Source of the DNA: Rachycentron canadum
Taxonomy: Eukaryota; Chordata; Actinopteri; Carangiformes; Rachycentridae
Assembly: GCA_038496675.1 (NCBI GenBank)
Contig: CM076650.1
Location: forward strand, 22,480,470-22,544,469
DNA length: 64,000 bases
Reading direction: 5' to 3'
Part shown: positions 1-13,800 of the stretch, piece by piece
Layout: every line of letters begins with the position of its first letter
Position numbering within the stretch: position 1 is the first letter of the stretch
The notes under the pieces: generated by a model
The model's database searches: none
What the model saw: the letters and a program-made list of their open reading frames with translations, nothing else
Told to the model about the DNA's origin: nothing
Made by a program: the position numbers and the translations under genes

Positions 1-67
<67 letters not shown>
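1..67. repeat. (AT)n microsatellite
   Basis: Pure AT repeat running off the left window edge. Confidence 0.99.
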
Positions 68-69
<2 letters not shown>

Positions 70-705
70 CCCCATTGACATGGGAGGACTGGTGGGTCTA
101 CCAGGGCACAGGGGCGAGCTGACCCTTGACCTCTGCCTGCTAGTAAACAGCACACAAACAGATTAAAGTACAGCTTTATACATTATTGTACATAAGTGTG
201 CTTAATGTAACATTGTGCTGGTGAACCCCATAGACACAGGCACGCTGCAACTATAAATGCAGGGAAACAAAAAAGTGCACAAGGGGAAGCAAAGTGACAA
301 CTAAAGGGGGCAACACGGCTAAAATAAAGACATAACAAACAGCCCCATCAGGCCACAAAGAGACACAAAATGACTACACAAATGGGCAAAACTATCACAG
401 AGACACAAAACGACTGCAAACATTGTAGTGACAGGAGAGTATTGTCACTTTGACTACTTACGGTTTCAGCAGCAAAGTCGTATGAGCATCTGGATGTTGT
501 CTTAATAATGCTGTTTTCAGGTTTAATGTTATTCATGTTTTGTTATGGTTGTGTGAGGTCGCTGTCCAGTGTTTATGTGACCACAAGTGTGAAGTTGTTG
601 TTAGTAATGTCACACAGTAAGTAGTAACCAAGCCACCGTGACTGAGACTAATGTATTGATTAATCACCTCCACCAAATGTTATTATATTATAATATGATA
701 TAATG

Positions 706-794
706 TTATATTATATTATATTATATTATATTATATTATATTATATTATATTATATTATATTATATTATATTATATTATATTATATTATATATA
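706..794. repeat. (TTATA)n microsatellite
   Basis: About 17 pentamer units, ending in an AT run. Confidence 0.97.
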
Positions 795-795
795 T

Positions 796-2396
796 AAGAC
801 CTGAATGTGAGTTTTATCATATAGAAATGCCTTAGAAATTAAATTTCTGTAGTGATAATATGTCAAATTTGCAGTAGCTAAAAAAGGTGCAAAAAACCAA
901 ACCACAATAAATGTTTTATATCAAGAGCTGATCTAAAACTGTGAATGGTTTCTGTTCCTGAAGTAAGAAAACCTCTTTTAAAATTTGCAATTACGCTGTT
1001 AACTGACAATCCAGCTTTGAAACACAGCCTTTCTTAACAGCAGATGTCAATATAAGTAATGTACTCGCTTGCATTGCGGATTTAGAAAAGTGCTGCAGTT
1101 TTTTGAAAAACTGTATTTTAAATATTTGTATTTTTAGCAGCTTTAACGAACACCATGTCCTTTAAGCCAAAGGTCTGTGGGCTAAATTTCACAGTAGAGT
1201 CGAGAGGTTGCAGGCAGCTCAGACATGTCAGCAAAACAACGGGGAGGACTGAACACTGTAGAAATAATTTGATTTAAGAGATTACGGCTAGAAAATTATG
1301 ATGATAGTAGCACCAGCACTGCCACCAATGTATATTCCTTTAATGGGAGCTGCACTTTTTTTGTGTGTCCACAAACAAATTCTCATTTAACTTGAAAGCC
1401 AATATTTTGGTGGATGCAGATTCATCTTAGAATAGAGAAAGACAGCCCCAGAGATAGTTCAATTTTTAGATTGAGGCAGAAGAAAGACGTGGGACTAAAT
1501 TGAGTTGCTCAGGCTATTCATCAGAGAGTAGCCAGGACAAACTGCAGTAACTATACTCTGTTGTGGTTCATTTCTGGACTGTACAACAACTGGCACTCTA
1601 TGCCGACTACACAGCTGAACAGAAAGCTAAATCAAGTGAGAGCTAGCTGGTGATATTGTAACTAAATTCACTTGGTTTTCATAGTTATCTGTGACTGACA
1701 GCTGAATTACCAAGACAACCTGACCTATTTTATAATTGAATTACTTTTTTCTGTATAGCAGTTAAATCCAGTCAGGATGATGTGCTAAAGCCTAGCTAAC
1801 CCCCTGCTAATGCTAATGCTACAATCTTACAGCTGTAACCACCAGCTCACTGTCTGACTCTAATAGAATTTTATAAATAAAAAATAAAAATATTTAACTC
1901 TACCTTCACTCATTTCAATGTAAAGTGACAGACCCATCAAAAATGAGATAATTTTATTACCTGTGAACTAACTATGGCAAATATAATTAAATATAGTCAT
2001 ATTTTTAAAACTAATTGACAAGAGTGGTAAAGAGCAGATTTTCTATGTAAATGTTGTATTATCCCCTTGTTTTCTCTGAAGATTAACCAAAGGCAAAGGG
2101 CAGTGTTTGCATTTTTAGTTACTGTTTTTTTTCAGTAAAATAAGCTGCCTTAAAAGGCATAAAATGAAGGTGTACAACTTTGATGTCTGTTATAAATTTT
2201 TCCAACCAGCCTGAAACTCTTGACAAAACCTTTTTTCTTCAACGGCACTGCTTTCTGCGAAAGGCAAGAAGCAAATCCAGCACAACCAAGTAGTTCTTTA
2301 GGACTCTGTTTTCTGATATGTCAACTGAGAACTGAGTTAGTCACTTGTTCAGGATTGGTCGACACAGGGTGGCAGCAAACCCTGATTGGTCAGCGG
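796..2396. other. 3' flank of chrna6, no gene seen
   Basis: AT-rich sequence; the part next to 2397 is expected to be chrna6 3' UTR. No other coding signal. Confidence 0.6.
1953..1958 (-). promoter_or_regulatory. chrna6: Candidate chrna6 poly(A) signal
   Basis: AATAAA on the minus strand 440 bp past the stop codon. AT-rich context makes chance occurrence likely. Confidence 0.25.
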
Positions 2397-2522
2397 TTAT
2401 GAGACGAAGCCAAAAAGTGGCTGGAGGAAGAGGCCCATGGTTCCCAGGACGCACACGGTCACAAACACCCACAGGAAGATTCTATCAATCACCATGGCAA
2501 CGTACTTCCAGTCATCCTCCAC
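2397..2522 (-). CDS. chrna6: chrna6 coding exon 8 (M4 and C-terminus)
   Basis: 126 bp: VEDDWKYVAMVIDRIFLWVF, M4, then GLFLQPLFGFVS and TAA. Acceptor GCTCACAG. Confidence 0.93.
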   Translation of the reverse strand: MEDDWKYVAMVIDRIFLWVFVTVCVLGTMGLFLQPLFGFVS

Positions 2523-5500
2523 CTGTGAGCGAGGGAGGGGACAAAACAAAAAGTGTGAGAAGATGGAGGAAAGTGATTCTTTTGAAAAGCGGGTGAGGAA
2601 AGGTGAGGTGGTGAAACAGTGGGAGTAAAACAGGTGATTCAGAGTCTCAGAAGGGGGCAGGTTGTGGGAGCCGATGGGGTGAGGTGAGGATTAGTGCGTC
2701 AAGGATAGAAAGAGGAAAAGACAGAGAAAAAAAAAGGGAGAGAGAAAAGAGCCGAACATTTCTTGTAAGCCAACAGAAATTTGATACATAATTTACACAG
2801 GAGGAAGTTATTATGATAATCACATTCAAACCACAGCGTCAAAAGAAGTGACAGGCGTTTTGACAAAGCTGATTGAGCCACGAGTTTTACATATCAAAGA
2901 CTGCTTCTCCCCTTTGGGAGATTTCACCCACTGTATTTCTAACTGACAGAGAGACAAGGGAGAGCTCTCCACTCACATCTAAAATGATTTGGTTCTGTCT
3001 TATACTATTGTTAACTTATGGAGCAGGTTAGGATCTGCTGCCTGGAATCACAGCAGGGCTCTCCACGGCCAACACAGCTTAGAGTGTTTCTGTATTAATA
3101 CATTATGCATCGAACACACTTTCTGTATGTTTGTGTTTCTGTGAGTGACTGTAGATTTATGCAGAGTTTAGAAACACTGGAATATCATATTTCCTAGGAG
3201 GTTTGATTCTGAAGTTTTGTCAGACACTGTATTTCCTAAAATAGTTTGAAATAGTGAAATTAGATTTAAACTAAAAAGATTGTTTGATCATTTTGGTTTG
3301 TCACAATTTAGGATTTATTTTCATAAGATGACCATTTTTATCAGTTTCGATAGATCAAAACTGATCCAGGACACCATCTGTAAACTGGGATGTACATTCA
3401 CAAAATAGATATTCACGCTAATATATATATATATTTTTTTTTTTTGACTAAATGGGGCTTTGATTAAAATCTGATTGACAGGCAAAGGTAAAGCTCAGGT
3501 GTAAATACTAAAACTAATGATGGCTGAATTTCAATTTTCAGTTTCAGTTACTGGAACAAAGGCATCACTACACCTACATCCTGTTACATGGCATCAAAAT
3601 GTCTGACGTGAAAAAGGTCAATTATCAAGGTCCCAACCCTTTGATGCAACCTGAACCTGGGCCTCTGCCTTTTGAGACTTTTACCTGACAGATGTGTCAG
3701 CTCCAGATGAAAAACCTTTTTCATTTGCTTTATTGTGAGTGATAAGTTAAAGTAAAAATAAGCGTTACTCACCTCTTTGGCCTTGTTGCGGCTCCTCATG
3801 TTTTCTGCGATGTACTTGACGCTCTCGATGGCCTGTTTAATCTCAGGTGAAACCACAGAAAAGGCCATCACTGTACTGATGCTCTGTGGACTGAGCTGAC
3901 ATGTCATCTTCCCTGCGTCTGGTGTTTCTGGGGTCTCCTTCCCGTGCTGGCAGGGGCAAGGGCATTTCTTCCCAGTGCAGCCCTCGACTGAGGAGAGCTT
4001 ACTGTCCCCAAACTCCAGACAGTTCAGGGAGCCTCCTCCGACCTGCTGGGGCCCACAGCCAGAGTTCAGATAACACCTCACATTCTGCTCCACCTCAAAG
4101 TACACATGCTTTGGTAATACTTTCTCTCTTCCAGGCAGGCGTGGGATCTCTGGGATAGATCTGTGGGACTTTGCTTCCTCTGAGCTCTCAGTGCTGACCA
4201 TAAAATCATTACCAGAAGAGAAAAGTTTTTTGGCAGCTTCACCTGGCTGTACTTGCAGGAAGCAAGTAGCTAGACCCTAAGGTGTTACAATATTGAAAAG
4301 TCTGTGAAGTAAGCTATCAAATGGTTAGAAACATTTTCAGTTTGTCGGTGAAGGCAATCCAAGGTTTTGAGCATTGCTGTATGGTTCAGTTCCCCTCGGC
4401 TCGCTTCCATGTTATTACTGTCTGATACAGCAAAATCAATGACTCCCACAGCTAAACATACTTTACAGCTTAGATTTTATATGGAGCTATAGCCATGTAT
4501 CACTGAGACTAAGCAGCTAAGCTTTTCTTGAACATGAAATTAATTTTTAAATAAAAGAATAAGATTTTGCTCCATCAATGAATAGATTCATTTCCACAGA
4601 TGAGAAAGTCGGGCTCTTTTTACACATGATCAGCTGCAGAATGGCTTTCTGTTGGGGAAAGTGAACATGGCAAAACCTTGTAGCTCTTCTTTCTTCGTTC
4701 TGACTTTATGCTTCGGCCACTTTCAACTTTGATTTTGTCAGCTGTGACCTTTTAGCCTTTGTTTAAATCTTCAGGTTTTCTCACATGTTCATTAACCTAC
4801 ACAACACTTTGCGTTGTGCTTTTTGCCACACAGTCATGTACATGATCATGCACATGGAGCCTTAGGGATCCTGGGGGCTCCTGACAGTTTGACCCCTCGC
4901 AGATTTTCTTGCATAAATAAACCTTTAGTAGCCTGAACTGTTCTTGGTGTGGGGGGGGGGTTCTACTACTCCTAAATATTAGTGGAGCATCAGGTGGTGT
5001 GGAAGGGTTTTGTGGTTTATTTGTGGTTTACTGGACAAGCATGGAGTTGACACAAAAGTCAACAGCAAGGGACAGCAAGAGTAAAGGGGGTAGGGTCAAC
5101 TTACCTGCATCAAGCTATTCTTCCTTTTCTTCCCTCCTTTCCCTCCTCCGCCTCCTCCTCCCCCTCCAGCTCCTCCTGCCTCCCCACTGCTGTCCAACCC
5201 CCCAGCCTTGTCTTCATCAATCGGTCTCCGCATCAGCATAATCCTCGGCAGCACTTTGAGAAACACAGAGCGCACCCAACCCGGCATAGTGTGGGTCATT
5301 GGCGTGCGGTAGTGTACGTTCAGCACAAACACGGTGATGACGATGCTGAGTGTGACGAAGATCATTGTGAAGAGCAGGTACTCTCCGATGAGCGGGATAA
5401 CCAGCGACGTGGAGGGAATGGTCTCGGTGATAACGAGCAGGAACACAGTGAGGGAGAGCAGGACGGAGATACAGAGCGTGACCTTCTCTCCACAGTCAGA

Positions 5501-8500
5501 CGGGAGATAGAAAACCAGCACTGTGAGGAAAGAGATGAGGAGGCAGGGGATGATGAGGTTGATGGTGTAGAAGAGTGGCAGGCGCCGGATGTAAAAGGAG
5601 TAGGTAATGTCTGGGTAGATCTCCTCACAACAGTTGTACTTGATATCATGTTTGTAGCCTGGAGCGTCAATGATTTCCCACTCGCCGCTCTCCCAGAAGT
5701 CTTTCAGGTTCACCTAGGGGAAGGAAAAAATCTTAAAATCAAATCTATAATATAATGATATGAAACTAGAAAAACATTCAAGGTCGGCTTACCATTTCTC
5801 AAAAAGACTAAATATGATGCTTATAGTTTTTTTTCTCTGATCAAATCATTTTTAAGAAGGTGCAAATCAACATAAAGCCAATTTCACCTGGATTTTTATG
5901 TCCACATGCACCCAAAACTGCTGCAAGGAGACGCTCATCACTGTGAATAAGGCCATGTTGTTACAGCTCTTTACAACACAGAAACTAATAGGAAGTGAAG
6001 AGGAAAAAAATGCAAATAGAGTCTGTCAAAGTAAATAAAAAAAATAAAATGGTTAAACCACAGAACATTGTTTTCCCAATGTTACTTTTAAATTTCAACT
6101 ATCTGGATTTTTTTCAGATGAATTTACATTCTAACAGCAGGTAAAATTTGCTTTGAGGGATATTTTGGTGATTTAGTATTCTGTTCATAAAACCAAAGCA
6201 CTTCCAAGAGACAATTAAAATGGAGAACCAGAAGAGCCAGAGCAAAGCTTCAAAAGCGCTGAACCCTTCACCTCCAATAATGCAACTCATTAGCATTTGT
6301 CATTAAACTTACCCTGCCTCCTAAATCCCACTTTTCTCAAACCCCACTTTCCAATTCAGTTTTGGGGAAATTTAACATGGTAACCCTTATGACATTACCA
6401 TGACATCATTAGGAAAGGTCCGTCCAGAGCTGCAGAAGACGTTATAAAACCACTTTCACAGAATGACTTGAGCTCTTTATCGTTATTAGTAAACCAGTGT
6501 GTGTAAAATCAGACAAATTCTACAACAAAGATAATGAGCCTTAGGAACCTAAACACATGCAGAAAGAAAAACAATCAAATAGGTAAATCGACAATAGTTG
6601 CGCCACAGTTAGACATAGTCAGACTAACACTTATGGACTTTACTGACAATACTGACCTTGGACCCAATAAGTACCAGGTCTATCTTGGCTTTGTCATAAG
6701 TCCAGGAGCCAAACTTCATGGAGCAGTTTTGATAGTCAAAGGGGAAGTAGGTGATGTCCATGGGGCAGGAGGATTTGAAAATAGCTGGAGGGACCCAAGT
6801 TATCGTACCGTCAAACTTCAGCAGAGCCTTGGTCTTGTCCTCCACAAGGAAATCACCTACAGCGCTGTGTATGACATATATGCATGTGTGTATGTGTGTA
6901 AAATTAAGCAGACATATTCCCATGGCAGCGAAGATATGCAGAGATATAATACAAAGGCATATGTGGGTGTTGAATAGGAAACAAAGGTTAGAGGAAGGCA
7001 GAGAGATCAAACAATGGGAGGGGAGGTGAGGGGGGAAATGGAAGCGAGGCACACAAGAGAGGGGAGAAGATAAAGAGGTGAGGTTACGGAGGTAGGAAAG
7101 AGGGCATTAGAATTAAAAAATGAGAGGACAAAGAAACTGTATTACACATTATTGTGGAATACAAAATTGTCTTAGATTAACATCACACATCTGCATTATA
7201 GACAGAAAGAGAAATGAGTCGATTAAATGAATTAAAATGAGAGAATAGAGCACAGCAAAAAATGACCCTGAACAGTAGAAAATCACATAAGCTTATTAGA
7301 TGTTATTAGTCTGACAAACAGATATAAAAGACCTTTGTGCTTTAAAAATGTCTACACAAACGTAATCTTAGGAAGATGCTAAACAAAGAACAACAAGTTG
7401 TTGAAATGTATATGATCATTACTGCCATTTCTATGGGTGAGGTTAAGTTAAAGCAGTTGTAAAGTACATGATTGAAGCAGCGTTGATGTATGTCATCTTG
7501 GAAAACAAACACAATGCTGATCTACTATCATTTTTATGATGCTGAGTTCACCAAAATGTTAGCAAACATCCACATAGTTTCATATTTCTGGTGACTTGAT
7601 GTATGCAGTTAAATAAGCACTCTTCTAGTGGGCAGGTCATGCACAGTGAGTTTTTTGTTGTTGTTGTTGTTGTTGTTGTTTTTTTTTTGTTTGTTTGTTT
7701 TTTTTTGCTGAAAGCAGCAGCTGAAAACAAGCCATGAATTTGTAAAGTTACGGACAGTAACACCAAACATGTGAGCTGAAAGAAGCCAAATATTGATGGA
7801 TATTATGGAGCTAGGTTGGGTGATAATTCCTTTGGGGTCATCACTGATGTCTTTCACAACACATGGAGTGATTTTACACATTTCAAATATCAAACATATC
7901 AAACATCATATTGAGTGGTTCAGCTTTAACATGAGACGAAGATCTGTGGTTCTTGGTATATGTTATTGTTTTAAAGGTTAAATTTAAGGCACTACAGCAC
8001 CATTATTTATGATTAATTTAATTTGTTTTGATGATCATTATTCATAATTTGCATGACCTCAACATGTCAGGTAACCGTAAACATAGCTTTCTTTAGGTGT
8101 TTCAGCAAACTGCTGATGCTGTTTTTCTTTCTAGTGTCTAATAATGACTGAGGTAATGATGATGCTGTTTGAGTTAATGATAATGTTGACAGCCTCACTT
8201 GTTGTAGAGCACAATGTCAGGTCTCCAAATCTTGTTTGATGGAACTCTAATGAACTCAATCCCATCAAACTCAGCTGGCGTCCATCGCAGCTTGTAGTCG
8301 TTCCAAATCTGAAAGAGGAGAAGAGAAAAGTATTTTGAACATACTGGGGAGTCAACCATCTGTTTTGTGTTCTGCATTGTGCACTGCACACAGTATCAGT
8401 CGCTGGAGACACCCTCCTTCATGGGAATATTGTGAAATGCATATTTATACTGCAGGCAGAGCTCCCTTTGATGTTTTATAGTAGAGCCAAAATAAGGGTT

Positions 8501-10791
8501 TCGTAGCAAATAAAAGTGTTTATAGTCAGAAACATGGGTGTTACTGAGCACTGGAGGACAGTCATTGTCTGTGCACTAATAATTGAGCAAACTTGAATTT
8601 TTTCATGCAATTCCTTCTGGGAACAGAGTCACAATGTCGCAGTTTTGTAAGGAAACAATAGCACTTTCACAATAGTCACATCTGTATAGGGAGCAGCTCA
8701 CAGAGAAGGGGAGTATATGAGTAAACAGCTCAATGACAGCGATGAAGGATGAGTGCATTCATATGCTGTTCTGTCAAAATACCTGCGGGTAACATTTCAT
8801 GAGCCGTGGATCCATTAGTCTTGGCTATTTGCATGTCATTCAAGATGAATTCATTCATTAGCAAGGCAGATTAATACACAGTTATGACCTGGGAGCTGTT
8901 TAATTAACCACTTCATGCGACACTGGTTTTCCATTTATCTATCCCAGCAGTTTACATTATGATTGGCTGGAGATGTAATTCCTGATAGATCAAAGTGCAT
9001 GTCCTCTTATATACATAAATATACATGAATAAACATACATATTATTTACATATTTTTTTATTACAAACTATAGATGATTTGATTACTTTCTCATTGGATT
9101 CTACTTTTACATCTGACAAAAACATACAATCAATGAAATCCTGCTGCTGTACATGATGTGTCTTTTTGTTTCACTATACAGATTAACAGCACTCAACAGA
9201 GTACTTAGCAGCCTGCTAGACAGTCACCATCAACCATCAACCTCACAAATGAATGAACAACATCATTAAACAGTTCTTCAGACTCAGTTAGAGACTGTAC
9301 AAAAAACAGTTGAAGTACAGCACAAAGGGCTTATGTAATTTTATTCTATTCATTTATTCTTTTATTTAGTTTTTTGGAGAGTGACTGGAATAACTAGAAT
9401 TTCTTCACATTGCCTTAATTCTGGCTAATTTCACTTCTAATGGAATCATTTTTCTCTTATTATTGTTCATTTAAGCATACATTAAATTAACGTATGCTAT
9501 TGAATGCTATATTTAGCTTTTCTCATGTAGAACAAATTGCACCAATAGTCTTAAATTATTTTTGTGATACAGTCTGACCATACAGACTGACCACACAGTA
9601 TAAGATACATTTTTAAAAAAATATATAAGATTGCTTCATTCTTTATTCAATTTTCCACTTATTAAATAACTTCAGCAATTTATTTTGTTTCCTATTAATT
9701 TACTATATTTTACTAATTAGAATATTTTTTGTATTCATCATCTAATCGATCACCGTCTTCATCATATTGCGACTCCGTACTCTTTGCTATTGTCTTTCTA
9801 ATACGTGAGGTTGAGTTTGAGGTTTGTACAGTATTTGTACCAGTTAAAATAAAGTTTTCTTATCCCTTACATAAAAGTAGGCAGTGAAGCTTGGTCTTAA
9901 AGAGAATAAAGTGAACACATTTAGAAACACTGCGCTGTTACAGAAGGAATCCCTGCTATTTCTGCAGAACAGATGCAATAAATTCATCTAAAATGGCTTC
10001 CACTGTAAACCCACTGGCTGCAATTCAAAGTCTTTATGAGTGACTGTGGTGTTGACACAGCTCCTCATTAGTGATGGCTTGTTATAAATAAACAGCTCAG
10101 CCATTACAGACAACAAATGAGATCAGCCTGTACAGGCCACTTAATGCATTTTAATTGGAGAGCTTAGAGATCACAGAATCATCTTATCCACCACTGAATC
10201 ACATCAGCATCCAACTGCGGTTCCACCATATGGAGCAATTAATCTCTGATTTAAACCATTGTGGTCTATGATGTTTATAGTTTATACCATGTAGCTTTTT
10301 TTTAAAAAATAAAATACAGAAATAGAGATTGGGAATGGGTGGAAATTAAGAGGGAAAAGCAGCAATTTTGAAAGCAGCTTATTTTGGATTCTGTGTCAGG
10401 TCAGGAGTTCAGGGTCAGGCTATAGATCTGCTGAGAGGCGGAACGTGACTAACCATAACACTAACATTCATCACCAGCTGCTTGCATCCAAATGTATATC
10501 TGAGATATCCTTGTTTCCTTGTTCACTTGTTCCCCTCTCCTTTATTCTCACTGTGTTGTATCATTTCAGTGATGTATGAAACTCACACACAGACATACAC
10601 GCGCACACACACACACACACACACACACAGAGAAAAACACACAGTGAGAAAGTGAAGGAGAGTGTGGCATCCATCTGGTGTCTGCTTAGTATGTATAGAT
10701 GTGTGCTAACACATGACCTTCTCAGGCTTCACTTACCTCAGTCTCTGAAGACCCCGGCATGGGGTCAGGTCAATGAAATAGTTAATACATG

Positions 10792-10880
<89 letters not shown>

Positions 10881-13800
10881 TGTGTGTGTGTGTGTGTACA
10901 TGTGTACTTACATGCCTGAGCCACAAGTTTGTTTCCATGATCTGATTCACCTCATCCTGCAGAGACACAGAAAACAGAAAACAAAGGGAGCTCTGTGTTT
11001 ATGTGTGTGTAAGACAGAGTGTGTTGTTGGTGCTGTTGTGAAATTAAGACAGGAGTAAAAATACACATTCTTTTAAAAGAAATGGAATTCATCCCCTAAT
11101 TCTTTGTCCTCTAAAGCTGGAGCTGATTGACTGAAAATGTGGGCGATGAATAAGTTAATAATAGATGGAGAGGTTACAGATTCCTCTCCACCTTTGTCCA
11201 TGACCCTTATTCAGTTTTGATTTGCAGCCCTGTGATTCTCAGTATTGCACATAAAGGACACATAGGGATGCATCAGCCACATGCTATATACTGTATACAG
11301 GCAGCAAATGTGCACAGACACACATATAGTGACACATTCACTGAGTGCACCCAAGCCCATGCAGACACATCCACACTCACCTTTAGATTAATCTCACCTT
11401 GCCGAGCAAGCAGATATAGCTACATATCAGTCCGGTCTGAAAAGGGCCCTGCAGGCAATTTTCCCTTAATCTGAGGATTTCCATTCTGAGCTGAACACCT
11501 CTTTTCACTGGGGGGATGTGCAGCATCCCCCTACCTCCCAACCCCCAACCCCCTCTACATCATTCTCCCATCTGCGTTAAACTTAACATCGCCAAGGCAA
11601 AACAGCAGTGCATAACAAGACCGTGAGACATTTTCGGAATCCGTGAAACTGAAAAGACTAAATAAAGACCGCATTCACTTTCCTCTTTCACTTGTCTCGT
11701 TCCGCAGCTTATCTTTTAGCTTCATGGTTTCAAAAGGTAGAAAATGTAATCAAGATTATCGTGGGAAGACGTCTCACAGTTCACACAGGCTCTCACATAC
11801 TGTTGAGAGGATGCTGCTGATCAAACATTTTGGACATATTCACCTTTGTTTACATGCTCTTATAAAACATGACATAGAATGTGTAAAGGTACATTATGTT
11901 GAATTGGGTCTTCATTTCAGTTCCTGTGTTGTGTGTAGGTGTGTGTAGCTTACAACTTTAACCAGCTGCGAGATGGAAACCTCGAACTCCACTGTGACAG
12001 GGTCAGAGACATTTTCCACTGGTCTGATGAACTGGTTGTATCTTCGGAACAATTTCCTGAACAGCCGGTCCTCGGCCTTGGATGAGAAGCAGTCTGAGGG
12101 GGCAGAGAGAAAGAAGAGAGGGGCAGAGGAAATGATCAGTGACTGGACAAATGAAGTTAAATAAGGAGGATTTGAGAGGAGACTGAAAAAAAACTGATAA
12201 TATGCAACAAAAATGCAGCAATTCAGTACAACTGTTTAAGTCATCCACAGTCATCCAAGCCAAGTCTAATCAACTTGAATTAAATAACATTCATGATAAA
12301 ATGAGTGTCAGCCTCCTCCGATATTGATGCAGTGTCACATCAGTAGGTCCTTTGAACGTTTTATATTTGATGAATCATCTAAAAAGTCTTTTTAGATCAC
12401 AGCTTCTCTGCTTAGAACATCAGAGTCTGCTTTGAACAAGTCTTTGACATTAGATAACTTTTAGGGCATTTCTCTGTGTGGTTAGGAAGCCCAGATCAGC
12501 TATGTCCATTCTGAGTGATATGAAAAACCATATTTATGATATGGTTATGTCATGATTAGTCTGTTTTCTTATTTTTCTTGTTCTCCTACATTTGTTTTTT
12601 ACTGTTTCTGTTCTCACAGGGAATATGACAAAGGGAAATAAAAGCTCACCATTTCATCGCAGGACACAAATGCCTCACTCTGACCTTTTACCCTGAGCTG
12701 AGTGGCATGACGTCATCCACTCTCGCCCCTTTATTATTTCAATTTGTTCAGACCCATGAGACTGTTGTCATTAGCTCCCGTATCCAAACCCATCACCTGC
12801 CTCCTAGACTTGGATTCACTGATGTCTTGATAGACCTCCTTCTAGTCTGACCACCACTGTTCCCTCAGCTTGTACAACTGCTGATGTTAAACCACTATTT
12901 CAGAAACCAAATCTTAGCCCTGGAATTTTATGTCATTACAGGTCAGTTTTTGTTGTTTGGTATTTTGAAACCCAAGCTGAATAACTGAATAATTCACCTC
13001 TTCGCTTCACAGCATGAACATTTCCAGCCATTTTCAATACCACTGAAACCAATAATTTCATCCCCACTGAAACACTTTCTGTAGCAACTAAGATTTTTCT
13101 TTTCTTCTCCGCTCCAACTGATCCCAACATGCTATCACACTGCCAACAGAGCCACATTAGTATCCTCATGCATCATTGCCATGGTTCCATTTATCTGTGT
13201 AACGTGCAGTACAACAACAATATCTCTATATATAATTTTTTTTATGATAGGTCTGTTATGCCTTAAGGTTATGGCTAAATGCATGGTGGGGGTTGTGAGT
13301 TGTGAGGAGAGCTTCAGCCCAACATGGAAGCAGTGGATTTAGTGCTTCAGTACAATTGTCATTGTTGTAACTAGAAACTGATGTGATCTGAATAGTTGAA
13401 TTAATTGACCGCTGCTGCAGGTCATCAAGCAGGAACAAACCTTTCCAAACCAAAGATTTGAGTGGAGTATCTCTTTAAAAGCCTGAGCGTCATACTGTCT
13501 GAGCATTATGGGCAGGTAGACATCCTAGAATAGAATCTCATTTAAGCTGAAATAAAATGTAATATCTAAATGGGGATAAATCACAGTGACAAGCTTGTCC
13601 TCGTCTCCTCTCCTGACAAATGGTAAATATAGATAGGTAGGTGTTACAGCTGTGGGGATTCATGCTGTATGAGAACACGATTTATTCTAATTTATCCAAA
13701 TATGAATATGTGTTTGGCTAGACTGTTGCTTAAGTACTGTATACTTAACTAAAATATGAGGGACCTTATTTTCAGTTATCCAGAAAGGAACCTAAAAGCC

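Noticed and set aside
706..794. TTATA array as a CRISPR-like repeat
   Set aside because: Pentamer tandem repeat without spacers in a eukaryotic genome.
5291..5755. Plus-strand ORF of 154 codons opposite chrna6 exon 6, and similar ORFs opposite the beta exons
   Set aside because: Antisense shadows of conserved coding exons; composition follows the real frame and no homology is seen.
10652..10968. ORFs made of Cys-Val or His-Thr repeats
   Set aside because: Translations of the TG/CA microsatellite. The same applies to ORFs at 17958-18380, 41913-42168 and 58006-58203.
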